A stretch of 64,000 bases of DNA. Origin: CAJBNH01 sp964447285 (GTDB taxonomy: Bacteria > Myxococcota_A > UBA9042). The DNA lies in NCBI GenBank assembly GCA_964447285.1, contig CAYURO010000006.1, forward strand, positions 1 through 64,000, read 5' to 3'. The position numbers were made by a program, and so were the translations under genes. Positions 1 through 10,673 of this stretch are shown here, one piece after another (the stretch's first letter is position 1; the number at the start of each line of letters is the position of its first letter). Below the pieces are notes generated by a model, which did no database searches, was not told where the DNA came from, and saw only the letters and a list, made by a program, of their open reading frames with translations.

Positions 1-1060
1 ACGCGTCGACGATCACGTTGTTGGGCACGTGCAGGTTCGTGATGCCCTTGCGCGAATCGACCATCGCCAGCGCCGGGCGGTCGGCGTACACGGCGGCAAT
101 GTCGGCCTCGATCTCGGCCTTCTCAGCGGGGGGCAGCAGACCCAGCTTGTCCAGCACGCCCTGCAGGCCATTGTTCACGTTGGCGCCGACGGACTTCAGC
201 GCATCCGCGTGCTTGTCCAGGGCCTTGGCATAGAACACCGACACGGCGTGGCCGAACATGATCGGGTCCGAGACCTTCATCATGGTCGCCTTCAGGTGCA
301 GCGACAGCAGCGTGCCATCGCGCTTCGACGCCTCGATCTCGCGGGCGAAGAAGGCGCGCAGCTCGGCGACGTTCAGGGTGGCCGAGTCGATCACTTCGCC
401 GGCCTTCAGGGGAAACGCGGACTTCAGCGCGGTCACGGCGCCGTCGCGGCCGACGAACTCGATGCGAACTTCGGTGGCCTTGGCCACGGTCGTCGACGTC
501 TCGGTGCCGTAAAAGTCGCCCTTGGACATGAAGGCCACGCGCGTCTTCGAGCCGGACGTCGGCCACGCCTTCATCATGCGGTGCGGGTTCTTCTGCGCGT
601 TCTTCTTCACGGAAGCCGACGCACGGCGGTCCGAGTTGCCTTCGCGCAGCACGGGATTCACGGCCGAACCCAGCACCTTGGCATAGCGCGCCTGGATCGC
701 CTTCTCGGCGTCGGTCTTGGGGTCTTCGGGATAGTTGGGGACGTCGAAGCCCTTGCCCTGCAGCTCCTTGATCGCCGCCTGCAGTTGCGGGGCGGTCGCG
801 CTGATGTTGGGCAGCTTGATGATGTTCGCCTCGGGGGTCTTGGCCAGCTCGCCCAGGCGCGTCAGGTAGTCGGGGATCTTCTGGGAATCCGTCAGCTTGT
901 CGGGGAAATTCGCGAGGATGCGGCCGGCCAGCGAGATGTCCCACGCCTCGACGTCGATGCCCGTGCCCTTGGTGAAGGCCTGCACGACCGGCAGCAGCCC
1001 AAACGTCGCGAGTGCGGGAGCTTCGTCGATACGGGTCCAGATGATCTTGGAAGAAGTCAT
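1..1060 (-). CDS. icd: NADP-dependent isocitrate dehydrogenase, monomeric type (5' part; gene continues beyond window start)
   Basis: Oxidative decarboxylation of isocitrate to 2-oxoglutarate with NADP+ in the TCA cycle, in the cytoplasm. The frame is open from an ATG at 1060 to base 1, giving about 353 residues of a family normally near 740. The N-terminus reads MTSSKIIWTRIDEAPALATF and is followed by family hallmarks such as ANIIKLPNISAT, NPVLREGNSDRRA, HLKATMMKVSDPIMFG and GITNLHVP, which match the monomeric (IDH-II) type, not the dimeric type. An AGGA Shine-Dalgarno lies 6 nt before the ATG. A sigma70-like promoter is visible at 1163-1192. The C-terminal half is outside the window, so completeness cannot be judged. 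Confidence 0.97.
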   Translation of the reverse strand, partial: MTSSKIIWTRIDEAPALATFGLLPVVQAFTKGTGIDVEAWDISLAGRILANFPDKLTDSQKIPDYLTRLGELAKTPEANIIKLPNISATAPQLQAAIKELQGKGFDVPNYPEDPKTDAEKAIQARYAKVLGSAVNPVLREGNSDRRASASVKKNAQKNPHRMMKAWPTSGSKTRVAFMSKGDFYGTETSTTVAKATEVRIEFVGRDGAVTALKSAFPLKAGEVIDSATLNVAELRAFFAREIEASKRDGTLLSLHLKATMMKVSDPIMFGHAVSVFYAKALDKHADALKSVGANVNNGLQGVLDKLGLLPPAEKAEIEADIAAVYADRPALAMVDSRKGITNLHVPNNVIVDA

Positions 1061-1162
1061 GACTTATCCTGGAGTTGGGCGGTATGGCGTGAGCGGCGGG
1101 GGGCCGTGCGCGCGGTCTCGATGAGGTCGCCCCCCGGCGGCCAAGACGTGCGCAGGCCGTGC

Positions 1163-1192
1163 TGAATAGTCCAGATCGGGGGGGTTTGACAA
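1163..1192 (-). promoter_or_regulatory. Putative sigma70-like promoter of icd
   Basis: Read on the minus strand: TTGTCA, an 18-bp spacer, then TATTCA. The expected start would leave a leader of about 95 nt before the icd ATG at 1060. Assigned by eye from consensus similarity and position only. Confidence 0.4.
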
Positions 1193-1218
1193 ACGGGGGG
1201 TGGGGCGGGGGCGGGCCG

Positions 1219-1836
1219 TCACAGTCCCCGCACACACCGCACGGGGTAAGCGACGGTCGAGACGCCGAACCCCTCTCCGCCGGTAAGGAAGTTCACCATC
1301 CACCCGTTGAAGGTGCCGACGCGCACTGTCGACGACCAATAGGCCAGAGGTTTCGTGTCAGGAAAGACCGCCATGTCGATCGCGGGCGCCGCTTTCTTCG
1401 GGTCGGTGATGCTTTGCAACTCCCTGACGCTCGGCAGCCGCCATCCGTTCTTGCCGTCGAGGGTCAGGCTATTGCAGTACTGCTGCGCAAATTGCCATGT
1501 CTTGTTGCCGACGGCAGTGCCGCGCTGCCACTGCAGCTTGGTCCACAAATCCACGGCCGACAGGCCGGACTCCGAGATAACATACCGCGGCTGCGCCTGC
1601 GCCACCTGCTCGCTTCCGCGCACGCAGCGCGCCTTTTCAGCCTTTCCAGCGTCGACTGTGCCTACCCATCCGTAGTAGGTGTCCACCAACCAAGCGCTGC
1701 TGGCGTCACCCCAAAGTGGACTTGCCGTCCAAAACCCCGGCTCGTACAGGCCCGGGAACGCCGCCGCGGTACTCAAGGCAAAAGACACCGCGGCGCGCAC
1801 CGCAAGCGTTTGCATCCACGCAGGTTGCTTCGACAT
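1219..1836 (-). CDS. DUF1566 (Lcl C-terminal-like) domain secreted protein
   Basis: A 205-residue protein of unknown function. A short N-terminal hydrophobic stretch (about residues 10-25, LAVRAAVSFALSTAAAF) looks like a signal peptide. The rest carries the DUF1566 pattern: a 'LTWQ'-like segment (LWTKLQWQRG), then CNSL, GWRLPSVRELQSI, a YWSST motif and a C-terminal YPVRCVRG. These features are typical of Lcl/DUF1566 proteins of deltaproteobacteria. The ATG at 1836 is chosen because it precedes the signal peptide and has AGAGGA about 10 nt upstream; the frame stays open further upstream but without a sensible protein. The first codons lie inside a 98-bp sequence that is repeated upstream of the neighbouring ATPase gene. 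Confidence 0.8.
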   Translation of the reverse strand: MSKQPAWMQTLAVRAAVSFALSTAAAFPGLYEPGFWTASPLWGDASSAWLVDTYYGWVGTVDAGKAEKARCVRGSEQVAQAQPRYVISESGLSAVDLWTKLQWQRGTAVGNKTWQFAQQYCNSLTLDGKNGWRLPSVRELQSITDPKKAAPAIDMAVFPDTKPLAYWSSTVRVGTFNGWMVNFLTGGEGFGVSTVAYPVRCVRGL

Positions 1837-1893
1837 CAGGTCCGTCCTCTGCTCGGTCTGATTCGCTTTCGTTGGCGAAACCGATGCCAGTGA
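1796..1893. repeat. 98-bp direct repeat, copy 1
   Basis: This segment matches 3494-3591 at 95 of 98 positions, with an offset of exactly 1698 bp. It contains the start codon, the first roughly 14 codons and the ribosome binding site of the DUF1566 gene. Together with copy 2 it brackets the ATPase gene. Seen directly in the sequence. Confidence 0.95.
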
Positions 1894-1921
1894 CGCCGGT
1901 CGCGCGGTGCAATGCGCCCGG

Positions 1922-3361
1922 TCACGACGGCATGACACCCGGAAGGCCATGCCGCGACAACACGGCCGCTTCACTTGCGGCGAGACGAGCGATCTGAAAG
2001 CACAGCAGCGCGTGCGGCCACACCACACACACGGGCTTCCCCGCCCCCCGGGACATCGCTGGGGTGCGCCCCGTCATGTGAACGTGATCGAGGCCGTTCG
2101 CCGCCGCAAACTCCAGCAAAGGAGTCCAACTGTTGCGGCGTTTCGCAGCGGCTTCGGACCACTTCACGTCCAGCGCCCAACGGGGCCGCTGCGTGCTCGA
2201 GTCCAGTGCCACGAGGTCCACTTCGCCCCTCCTCCATCGAGCAAACGCCAGATCGCGGAAGATCGGCGCGTGCAAGTACTGGGTGATGAGTGCGGTTTCT
2301 GCGAGCGGACCCATTGCGTCGTCGTCGATGGCCGTCGGGCCGAACAGCGCTGCTCGCATGGACGGGTTGGTGAGATAGACCTTGAATTCGCGCTCACGAT
2401 CGAACCGGCGAGCGTTCTCGTCGACTCGACGCAACCGAACGATCAAGAACGCGGCCTCAAGGTACTCCAGGTACTTCCGCAGCGTCGGCTTGCTGATGCC
2501 TGACCCCTTCGACAGCCCCTCCAAGCTCACGATTTGCCCCGTATTGTAGGCAACGGTCGTGAAGAGCCGGTTCAACTCGGGGATGTTGGAAATGCCATAG
2601 AGCGACGGCAGATCCCGCAGCAGCACCTTGTCGATGATGTCCGCCCGCACGAACCGGGAGAGGTCGCTGCGCATGGACTCGTTGACCACGACCTCCGGAT
2701 ACCCGCCGAAGTTGACGTAGTCTGCAAACAGGCTGTCGAGGGCCGCGGCGTCGCGGACGGTGGGCGTGGCCTGCGTGGTGTCGATGACGTCGTTCGTCTT
2801 GCCAAGGAAGTCCAAGAACTCCGCGAAGGTGAGCGGCGGCAGCTCGAAGTCGGTGAAACGACCGGCGCCCGACTCCTGGCTCTTGCGCCTCAGAGCGGCG
2901 CCAGCCGAACCGCTGGCGACGAACCGAGTCGCAGGATAGCGATCGACCAGGTCCTTCAGGTGCCGCTCCCAATCCGGCAGGTACTGGATTTCGTCGAACA
3001 CGACCAGCCGCTGGCTCTGGGCGTCGTGGGGATGAACTCTGGTGAACAGGTCCAGCAGCTCTTCCAGGCGCAAGCCCGTGAAAGTAGGCGTGTCTACCGA
3101 GGCATACAGGCATGGTCCGAAGCCACCCGACACAGACGCATCACCGATAAGCTGGCGCAGCAAGGTCGTTTTGCCCACGCGCCGCGAGCCCAGAAGAACC
3201 ACCGCGCGGTTCACGGGCGTCCGCAACAGTCGCTGCAACGCGACAAAGTAGGCACGCCTTGGCCAGGCAAGTGGTGGAGAGCGAGGGTCCATGGGGCCGG
3301 ACCACCACGGATTGTCAGCGCGCATGCGGTTGGCGATGTCGTCTTCGGTGATCCTGAGCAT
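1922..3361 (-). CDS. AAA-type ATPase with C-terminal DUF4143
   Basis: A 479-residue protein of the AAA_14/DUF4143 type, frequent in bacteria and archaea as accessory genes of uncertain function. The Walker A motif LGSRRVGKTTL lies near residues 57-67 and Walker B LVVFDEIQYL near 118-127, followed by a sensor-like SGSAGAAL. The DUF4143 half has the usual RDLPSLYGI, GISKPTLRKYLEYLEAAFLI and RRGEVDLVALD stretches; the last resembles a nuclease-like fold that often closes this family. No clear Shine-Dalgarno precedes the ATG at 3361, so M13 (MRADNPWW) is an alternative start. The gene lies exactly between two 98-bp direct repeats, which suggests it arrived or was duplicated by recombination. Confidence 0.85.
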   Translation of the reverse strand: MLRITEDDIANRMRADNPWWSGPMDPRSPPLAWPRRAYFVALQRLLRTPVNRAVVLLGSRRVGKTTLLRQLIGDASVSGGFGPCLYASVDTPTFTGLRLEELLDLFTRVHPHDAQSQRLVVFDEIQYLPDWERHLKDLVDRYPATRFVASGSAGAALRRKSQESGAGRFTDFELPPLTFAEFLDFLGKTNDVIDTTQATPTVRDAAALDSLFADYVNFGGYPEVVVNESMRSDLSRFVRADIIDKVLLRDLPSLYGISNIPELNRLFTTVAYNTGQIVSLEGLSKGSGISKPTLRKYLEYLEAAFLIVRLRRVDENARRFDREREFKVYLTNPSMRAALFGPTAIDDDAMGPLAETALITQYLHAPIFRDLAFARWRRGEVDLVALDSSTQRPRWALDVKWSEAAAKRRNSWTPLLEFAAANGLDHVHMTGRTPAMSRGAGKPVCVVWPHALLCFQIARLAASEAAVLSRHGLPGVMPS

Positions 3362-3390
3362 CGGCGTCCATTAGAGAAAGAGTCGTTTGT

Positions 3391-3534
3391 CTACTTGCAT
3401 GTTGCGCGATTCTTCCAAGCGTTGCAAGGAGATACATGGCGGTGTCTGCGACGGGCCGACCGGCTTGCAGGGGGTGGACCGACCACCGCAGTCCGCACCG
3501 CAAGCATTCGCATCCACGCAGGTTGCTTCGACAT
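3391..3534 (-). pseudogene. 5' remnant of a second DUF1566-type gene
   Basis: From the ATG at 3534 the reading begins MSKQPAWMRMLAVRTAV, nearly identical to the start of the DUF1566 gene at 1836 (MSKQPAWMQTLAVRAAV). The similarity then ends, the next 30 residues are unrelated and basic, and a TAG closes the frame at 3391, 29 bp before the ATPase start. It looks like a duplicated gene head cut off when the ATPase segment was placed between the copies. Expression is not known. Confidence 0.65.
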
Positions 3535-3591
3535 CTGGTCCGTCCTCTGCTCGGTCTGATTCGCTTTCGTTGGCGAAACCGATGCCAGTGA
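3494..3591. repeat. 98-bp direct repeat, copy 2
   Basis: Second copy of the repeat at 1796-1893, differing at three bases. It includes the same ribosome binding site and start codon as the DUF1566 gene, and the similarity stops soon after codon 14 of that gene. Confidence 0.95.
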
Positions 3592-3694
3592 GGGGACCCA
3601 GCAGGCGCAACGGGCACGGCAGCGGACCGGGGGCCGTCAGTCAGCCCCACGTGTCGCTATGCGACAAATGATGTCGGATTGCGTCGCGCCAGGT

Positions 3695-4264
3695 TCACCG
3701 ACCCGGTCGGCCATCCGTGGTGGGACGGCTGCCTGCTCCCGGACGGCTGCCTGCTCCCGGACGACTACCCGCACCCGGCCGAGCGCCGGGCTGCGAACCG
3801 GGGCGCCCGCTGTTCGTGCCAGGCCTGGCGCCGGGCTGCGGTTTGGTCGCCGGCTTGGGCTTGGCGACCGTCTTGGCAGGCTTGGCTGGCGCGGCGGGTT
3901 CGTCGGGAACCGCCTCTGCCTCGGCGCTCTCGGGTGCTGCTTGCTCGGCAGGGGCTGGCTCCTCCTGCTCGGCAGGGGCTGGCTCCTCCTGGGCGCCTTC
4001 GTTGGCTGGATCGACCGGTGGAACTGCTGCGGTGGGTGTGGGTTCCGCAGGCACCGGGACCGCCACTGGAGCTGGTGCGGGTGCCACGGGCGCAGCGGGA
4101 ACCGAAGGCGCCGCCGTCGCCCACGAGGGCAAGTCGACCGGAGCAGGCGCCTGCACCGCCGGCGGTTCGACGGGCTTGTCCTTGGAAAGTAGTTTCTCGA
4201 TCCGGTCGCAACCCAGCACCGTCACTGCAGACACAAGCCATAGACAAACCATCGCGATGCGCAT
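3695..4264 (-). CDS. Pro/Ala-rich lipoprotein
   Basis: A 189-residue predicted lipoprotein. The signal peptide ends in the lipobox VLGC with Cys19, followed by Asp at +2, which in E. coli would favour inner-membrane retention. The mature part is disordered and rich in Pro, Ala and Glu. It includes two copies of EEPAPAEQ, an alternating Lys-Pro stretch (KPAKTVAKPKPATKPQP) and three tandem RPGAGS units near the C-terminus, visible as 18-bp DNA repeats around 3730-3790. The ATG at 4264 is preferred because GGAGGAAGG lies just upstream. It is transcribed divergently from the lipoprotein at 4425. Function unknown; such proteins can act as periplasmic spacers. Confidence 0.75.
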   Translation of the reverse strand: MRIAMVCLWLVSAVTVLGCDRIEKLLSKDKPVEPPAVQAPAPVDLPSWATAAPSVPAAPVAPAPAPVAVPVPAEPTPTAAVPPVDPANEGAQEEPAPAEQEEPAPAEQAAPESAEAEAVPDEPAAPAKPAKTVAKPKPATKPQPGARPGTNSGRPGSQPGARPGAGSRPGAGSRPGAGSRPTTDGRPGR

Positions 4265-4306
4265 CGGCCTTCCTCCGTTCGGTCGTTGTCTGACGCCCGC
4301 ATCGTC

Positions 4307-4320
4307 CCGACATTTGTCGG
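4307..4320. promoter_or_regulatory. 14-bp perfect palindrome between divergent genes
   Basis: The sequence CCGACA-TT-TGTCGG sits in the 160-bp gap between the divergent genes starting at 4264 and 4425. It could be an operator, but no promoter elements with good spacing were identified around it. Confidence 0.25.
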
Positions 4321-4424
4321 CCTTGGCAACTGCCGCGTTCTCCCCTTGCCCCCCGCCCCCCCTCCAAGCTACCGTTGCTGCACCGCGACCCGCGGCACTT
4401 CCTTTCCTGCTCCCGGAGTTCCCG

Positions 4425-6446
<2,022 letters not shown>

Positions 6447-6470
6447 CCCCCCAGAAGCGAGGGCGCGGCG

Positions 6471-8015
6471 ATGGAATTTCTGACACAGCTGCTGAACGAA
6501 GCGCGAGCCGACCTGACGTTTGAGTTGGGCGCCGCGCTGCTGATCACGCTGGCCATCACGCGGGCGTTGGTGCCCCGGGAAGAGCGGCGAACCGCCAGCA
6601 CCGTCATCATGTACGCCCTGCACCTGCTGTTGTTGCCGGTGGCGGCGTGGCTGCGGTGGGCGTCGACGGGGCCGGGATCCCTTGAGCACTCGCTGCACGC
6701 TGGCGTACGGATGGGCGTGCTGGTGCTGGGTGCAGTGGTGGCCATCGGTGTGGTCGCGCAGCTGCTGTTCGAGGTACTGCTGCCTCGTATCAAGGTGCAG
6801 TCGCCGCGGATCCTGCGCGACCTGACGGTGGCGATCGGCGCCATCATCGCCACGCTGGCCATCGCCACGCGCTTGGGCTTCAACTTGTCGGGCATCATCG
6901 CCACGTCGGCCGTGTTGACCGCGATCATCGCGTTTTCGCTGCAGGATACCCTCGGCAACATCATGGGCGGCCTGGCGTTGCAGCTAGAGGGGTCGATCTC
7001 GGTCGGCGACTGGATCAAGGTCGGCGAGGTGGCCGGCCGGGTGCGCGAGATCCGTTGGCGCTTCATCGCGATCGAGACACGAAACTGGGAGACGGTGATC
7101 TTCCCGAATTCCATGCTGTCGAAGGCCCAGGTGACCATCATCGGCCGCCGCGCGGGTCAACCGGTGCAGTGGCGGCGGTGGATCTGGTTCAATGTCGGGG
7201 TCGAGCACGCGCCGTCGGACGTCATTCGCGTCGCCCACGCCGCCGTCGCAGACACGCCAATGGCAGGCGTCTCGACCAATCCCGGTCCCAGCTGCGTGCT
7301 GATGGACTTCAGCGAGGCCGGTCACAAGTTCGCCCTGCGCTATTGGCTGACCGATCTTGCAGCCGACGACGGCACCGACAGCGCCGTGCGCGCGCGCCTG
7401 CACTTCGCCTTGCAGCGCGCCGACATCGACCTGACCTGGCCCACCCGCACGCTGCACGTCTCCGACGACGGCCGGCGGCAGGACTCAGAGTCGGCCCACG
7501 ATCTGGCGAGGCGGCTCAAGGTGCTTGAACGTCTGGAGTTGTTCCGCGAGCTCGAGACGGGCGAGCGCGACCACATCGCGGCCGCGCTGATGTTCGCCCC
7601 GTTCGGCCGCGGCGAGGTGTTGACCCACCAAGGCAACGTCGCGCACTACCTGTACATTGTGGTCAAGGGAGAGGTCAGCGTGCGCGTGGCCGTAGACGGC
7701 GGGTTGGACCAGCAGGTCTCGCAGCTCTCTGGGCCGTGCTTCGTGGGAGAGATGGGCCTGCTGACTGGCGAGCCGCGCACGGCGACCATCGTGGCGGCGA
7801 CCGACGTGCAGTGCTATCGCTTGGAGAAGGGCGCGTTCCAGTCCGTCCTGCAGCAGCGGCCTGAGCTGGCGGGCAAGCTGGCCGAGATCCTGACGCGCCG
7901 CAAGGTCGAGCTCGAGGCCGTGCGCGAGGGCCTCTCGGCAGCAGCCAAGGAGCGGCGGGTCAAGGAGTCCAGCGCGCAGGTGCTTGGCAAGATTCGCGAT
8001 TTCTTTGGGTTGTAG
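6471..8015 (+). CDS. MscS-family mechanosensitive channel with C-terminal cyclic-nucleotide-binding domain
   Basis: A 514-residue inner-membrane channel. Hydrophobic segments lie near residues 17-34, 44-62, 79-103, 117-133 and 138-156. The MscS pore and upper-vestibule signature is clear: AFSLQDTLGNIMGGLALQ at 154-171, then SISVGDWI. The soluble MscS beta domain (VREIRWRFIAIETRNWE, FPNSML) follows. Residues about 355-465 form a CNB domain with FGRGEVLTHQGN, LYIVVKGEVSV and the phosphate-binding-cassette-like GEMGLLTGEPRTATI. Such MscS-CNB fusions (bCNG-like) may be gated or modulated by nucleotide. The gene starts 24 bp after the preceding lipoprotein stop with a GAGGG ribosome binding site. 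Confidence 0.92.
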   Translation: MEFLTQLLNEARADLTFELGAALLITLAITRALVPREERRTASTVIMYALHLLLLPVAAWLRWASTGPGSLEHSLHAGVRMGVLVLGAVVAIGVVAQLLFEVLLPRIKVQSPRILRDLTVAIGAIIATLAIATRLGFNLSGIIATSAVLTAIIAFSLQDTLGNIMGGLALQLEGSISVGDWIKVGEVAGRVREIRWRFIAIETRNWETVIFPNSMLSKAQVTIIGRRAGQPVQWRRWIWFNVGVEHAPSDVIRVAHAAVADTPMAGVSTNPGPSCVLMDFSEAGHKFALRYWLTDLAADDGTDSAVRARLHFALQRADIDLTWPTRTLHVSDDGRRQDSESAHDLARRLKVLERLELFRELETGERDHIAAALMFAPFGRGEVLTHQGNVAHYLYIVVKGEVSVRVAVDGGLDQQVSQLSGPCFVGEMGLLTGEPRTATIVAATDVQCYRLEKGAFQSVLQQRPELAGKLAEILTRRKVELEAVREGLSAAAKERRVKESSAQVLGKIRDFFGL

Positions 8016-8199
8016 TCGTGCCGCCTGAATGCGGACCAGGCCAGAGGCGCCCGCCACCCCTTGCCGCCCGACGCTGAGTGGCGGCCGTCCACCTGATAGG
8101 CGCGGCGGCGAGTCCCCGTGGATTCGGCAACCCGCTTGCACCCCAAGCCCCACCCCGGCACCATCGGCCCCACGACGCCACCGCTTCGTGAGGTTGCTG

Positions 8200-10560
8200 A
8201 TGATTCGCCATTCCGCTTGGTTTCTGGCCACCGCTGCGCTCGTCGCTTTGGCCGCCTGCTCCGATGACCCTGCCGCCACCACGACCGACACCGCCGTCGA
8301 TGCGGTGGCCGACACGGTGACCGACACCGCATCCGACACGCAACCGGTCGACACGACTCCGGATGTCGTGGCCGAGGTCGACGCCGGTCTGGATGCCCCC
8401 GACTGGACGCCCGACCGCGCCTGCAACACCGGCGGCGGCGTGCTGCCCAAGGGCTTGGACGAGATCTTTTGGGACGACGGAGTGATGAAAAGCCACGTCA
8501 AGGAGCAGACTTGGAGCATTCTGGGCAAGCCCTTGGTCGACCAGTCGCTGTACGAGGCCGTGCGCTTCGACCTCGACGGCCCGATGAAGATTTGGGGCTT
8601 CCGCGTGCAGTTCGGCAGCGTCGCAGAGGCCAAGGACGCGCCCGTCACGCTGGGGTTGTACCGCGACTTCGGCCACAACGGCTTCGACTTCTGGGCCAAG
8701 GACCCGATCTGGACGGTGTCGCGCTGCGGCGACCAGGTCGCGCCCGAAGAGTGGGTCGACTACCGCCTGCCGCAGCCCGTGGTCATCGAGCAGCCCGGCC
8801 TCGTGTACGTCGCCAGCCTGCGCAAGAACGCCGACAGCCCTGCCCTCGCGTTTGACGGCACCCTCCCCGAAGGCTGCGAAGATCCGAACAATTGCTGCGG
8901 TCCGTTTGATGCGTGCCACTCGGCCTGGAACCTGCCTGACATGACCACCTACACCATCGACGGCCAGCTGAACGCCGCGTGGAACGGCCTGTCGATGAGT
9001 CGTCCTGTCGACTACCTGGTGCGCCTGCTGGTCGAGCCGACGGCCAAGGACGCCCCCTCTCAGCACCGCTTCAAGGCCATCCCGGACTTCAAGCCCAGCC
9101 ACCGGCAGTCCTGGGGCGACTTCGATGGCGATGGCTGGGACGACATGTGGGACAGCAGCGGCAAGCTCTGGCGCAACGACAAGGGCACGCTCGTCGATGT
9201 GACGGAGAGCACGGGCATCACGGCCTTGGCCGTCCCGTCCAGCGGCGGCGTGTGGGGCGACTACGACAACGACGGCGATCTGGACCTGCTGACCTTTGTC
9301 GAGTCTCCCGCCGAGACCGAGCACCTTTTGCGCAACGACAACGGAAAGTTCGTCGACGTCACCCTGCAAGCCGGCCTGGGCACGACGCAAACCTACAACC
9401 TGTGTGGCTCTACCGACGGCAAGCCGCAGCACGAGCCCACCGCCGGCGCCGCCTGGCTCGACTTGGACGCCGACGGCTTCCTTGACCTCTATCTGGCCAA
9501 CTTCAACTGCTGGACGGACTACACGTTCTACGTCGACCGCTTCTGGCACAACAACGGCGACGGCACCTTCCAGGACCGCACCGTCGCCAGCGGCTTCCCC
9601 ACCGAGGCTGGCACCAAGTTCCCCAGCCGCGGCGTGACCCCTGCCGACTTCGACAGCGACGGCGATGTGGACATCTTCGTGCACACCTACGTACTGGTGC
9701 GCGACCTGCTGTTCCGCAACGAGGGCAACGGCAAGGTCAAGGAAGTCGGCCAGTCGCAAGGTGTCGCGGGCAAGGCCACCCAGACCGGGGGCGTCAAGCG
9801 GTACGGCCACGGCATCGGCTCGGTCTGGGGCGACCTGAATGGCGACGGGCGGCTGGATCTGGTGGTCGCGAATCTGGCGCACCCGCGCTATTGGGACTTC
9901 TCGAACAAGTCTGAGGTGTTGCTGCAACAGCCCGACGGCACCTTTCAGGACATTCAGGGCGACTGGCAGTACCCCGCTGGTGCGGCGGGGCTGACGTATC
10001 AAGAGACGCACTCGGTCCCCGTGCTGGGCGACTTCGATCAGGATGGCGACCTTGACCTGCTGATGTCGGCCACCTACGACGGGCGCCCCACGGAGTTCTA
10101 CTTGGGCAACGGCGACGGCACCTTCGCCCTGTCCCGGTGGCAAAGCGGAATCGCCGACCGCAACGGCTGGGGCATGGCGGCCGCCGACCTGGACCACGAC
10201 GGCGACTTGGACCTGGCATGCAGCAACGTGCTGTATGAGAACCGTTGGAACAAGGGCAATTGGCTGCAGGTGCGCGTGGTGGGCGATGTTCAGGCCAACC
10301 GCGCAGGCATCGGGGCCACCGTCCGCCTCACTGCCGGAGGCAAGACTTGGATGCGCGTGATCGATGGCGGCTCAGGCCAAGGCGGACAGTCGATGACCGC
10401 CGTGCACGTGGGCCTCGGAACGGTCGACACCGTCGAATCCATCGAGGTTGTCTGGCCCGGGGGCAAGAAGACCACCTACGCCGGGCCGTTTACGGCCAAT
10501 CAGCGCGTGTGGGTCGCAGAATCGGGGAAGGTCACGAAGGGGTGGAGCGGAACGCCCTAA
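8200..10560 (+). CDS. VCBS/FG-GAP repeat lipoprotein with ASPIC/UnbV-type C-terminus
   Basis: A 786-residue exported protein. Lipobox ALAAC (Cys20) precedes an Asp/Thr-rich linker (about 24-60), a jelly-roll-like region (about 80-280) and at least seven calcium-loop repeats of the FG-GAP/VCBS type: DFDGDGWDD, DYDNDGDLD, DLDADGFLD, DFDSDGDVD, DLNGDGRLD, DFDQDGDLD and DLDHDGDLD. These predict a beta-propeller that binds Ca2+. The C-terminus (GNWLQVRVVG to VVWPGGKKT) matches the ASPIC/UnbV domain that usually closes such propellers. The ATG at 8200 follows GTGAGG. Probably surface adhesion or sugar binding. A strong hairpin terminator lies 40 bp past the stop. Confidence 0.9.
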   Translation: MIRHSAWFLATAALVALAACSDDPAATTTDTAVDAVADTVTDTASDTQPVDTTPDVVAEVDAGLDAPDWTPDRACNTGGGVLPKGLDEIFWDDGVMKSHVKEQTWSILGKPLVDQSLYEAVRFDLDGPMKIWGFRVQFGSVAEAKDAPVTLGLYRDFGHNGFDFWAKDPIWTVSRCGDQVAPEEWVDYRLPQPVVIEQPGLVYVASLRKNADSPALAFDGTLPEGCEDPNNCCGPFDACHSAWNLPDMTTYTIDGQLNAAWNGLSMSRPVDYLVRLLVEPTAKDAPSQHRFKAIPDFKPSHRQSWGDFDGDGWDDMWDSSGKLWRNDKGTLVDVTESTGITALAVPSSGGVWGDYDNDGDLDLLTFVESPAETEHLLRNDNGKFVDVTLQAGLGTTQTYNLCGSTDGKPQHEPTAGAAWLDLDADGFLDLYLANFNCWTDYTFYVDRFWHNNGDGTFQDRTVASGFPTEAGTKFPSRGVTPADFDSDGDVDIFVHTYVLVRDLLFRNEGNGKVKEVGQSQGVAGKATQTGGVKRYGHGIGSVWGDLNGDGRLDLVVANLAHPRYWDFSNKSEVLLQQPDGTFQDIQGDWQYPAGAAGLTYQETHSVPVLGDFDQDGDLDLLMSATYDGRPTEFYLGNGDGTFALSRWQSGIADRNGWGMAAADLDHDGDLDLACSNVLYENRWNKGNWLQVRVVGDVQANRAGIGATVRLTAGGKTWMRVIDGGSGQGGQSMTAVHVGLGTVDTVESIEVVWPGGKKTTYAGPFTANQRVWVAESGKVTKGWSGTP

Positions 10561-10599
10561 TCGCGCGGCCGGTCCGTGTCCCCTACTTCGCCCGAGTCG

Positions 10600-10636
10600 G
10601 GCACCTGGCGCCTCCACAATCGAGGCGCCAGGTGCC
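10600..10636. terminator. Hairpin between convergent genes (15-bp perfect stem)
   Basis: Arms 10600-10614 and 10622-10636 are perfectly complementary with a 7-nt loop. The hairpin lies between the convergent genes ending at 10560 (+) and 10674 (-), so it could stop transcription from both sides. There is no U-tract, which weakens an intrinsic-terminator reading. Confidence 0.6.
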
Positions 10637-10673
10637 GCTCGGAATTCAGCAAGGTGCTGAGCGGACTGCGAGA

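Noticed and set aside
123..1235. Minus-strand frame of 370 residues overlapping icd
   Set aside because: The correct frame on the same strand gives an excellent monomeric isocitrate dehydrogenase; this one is Arg/Gly-rich noise.
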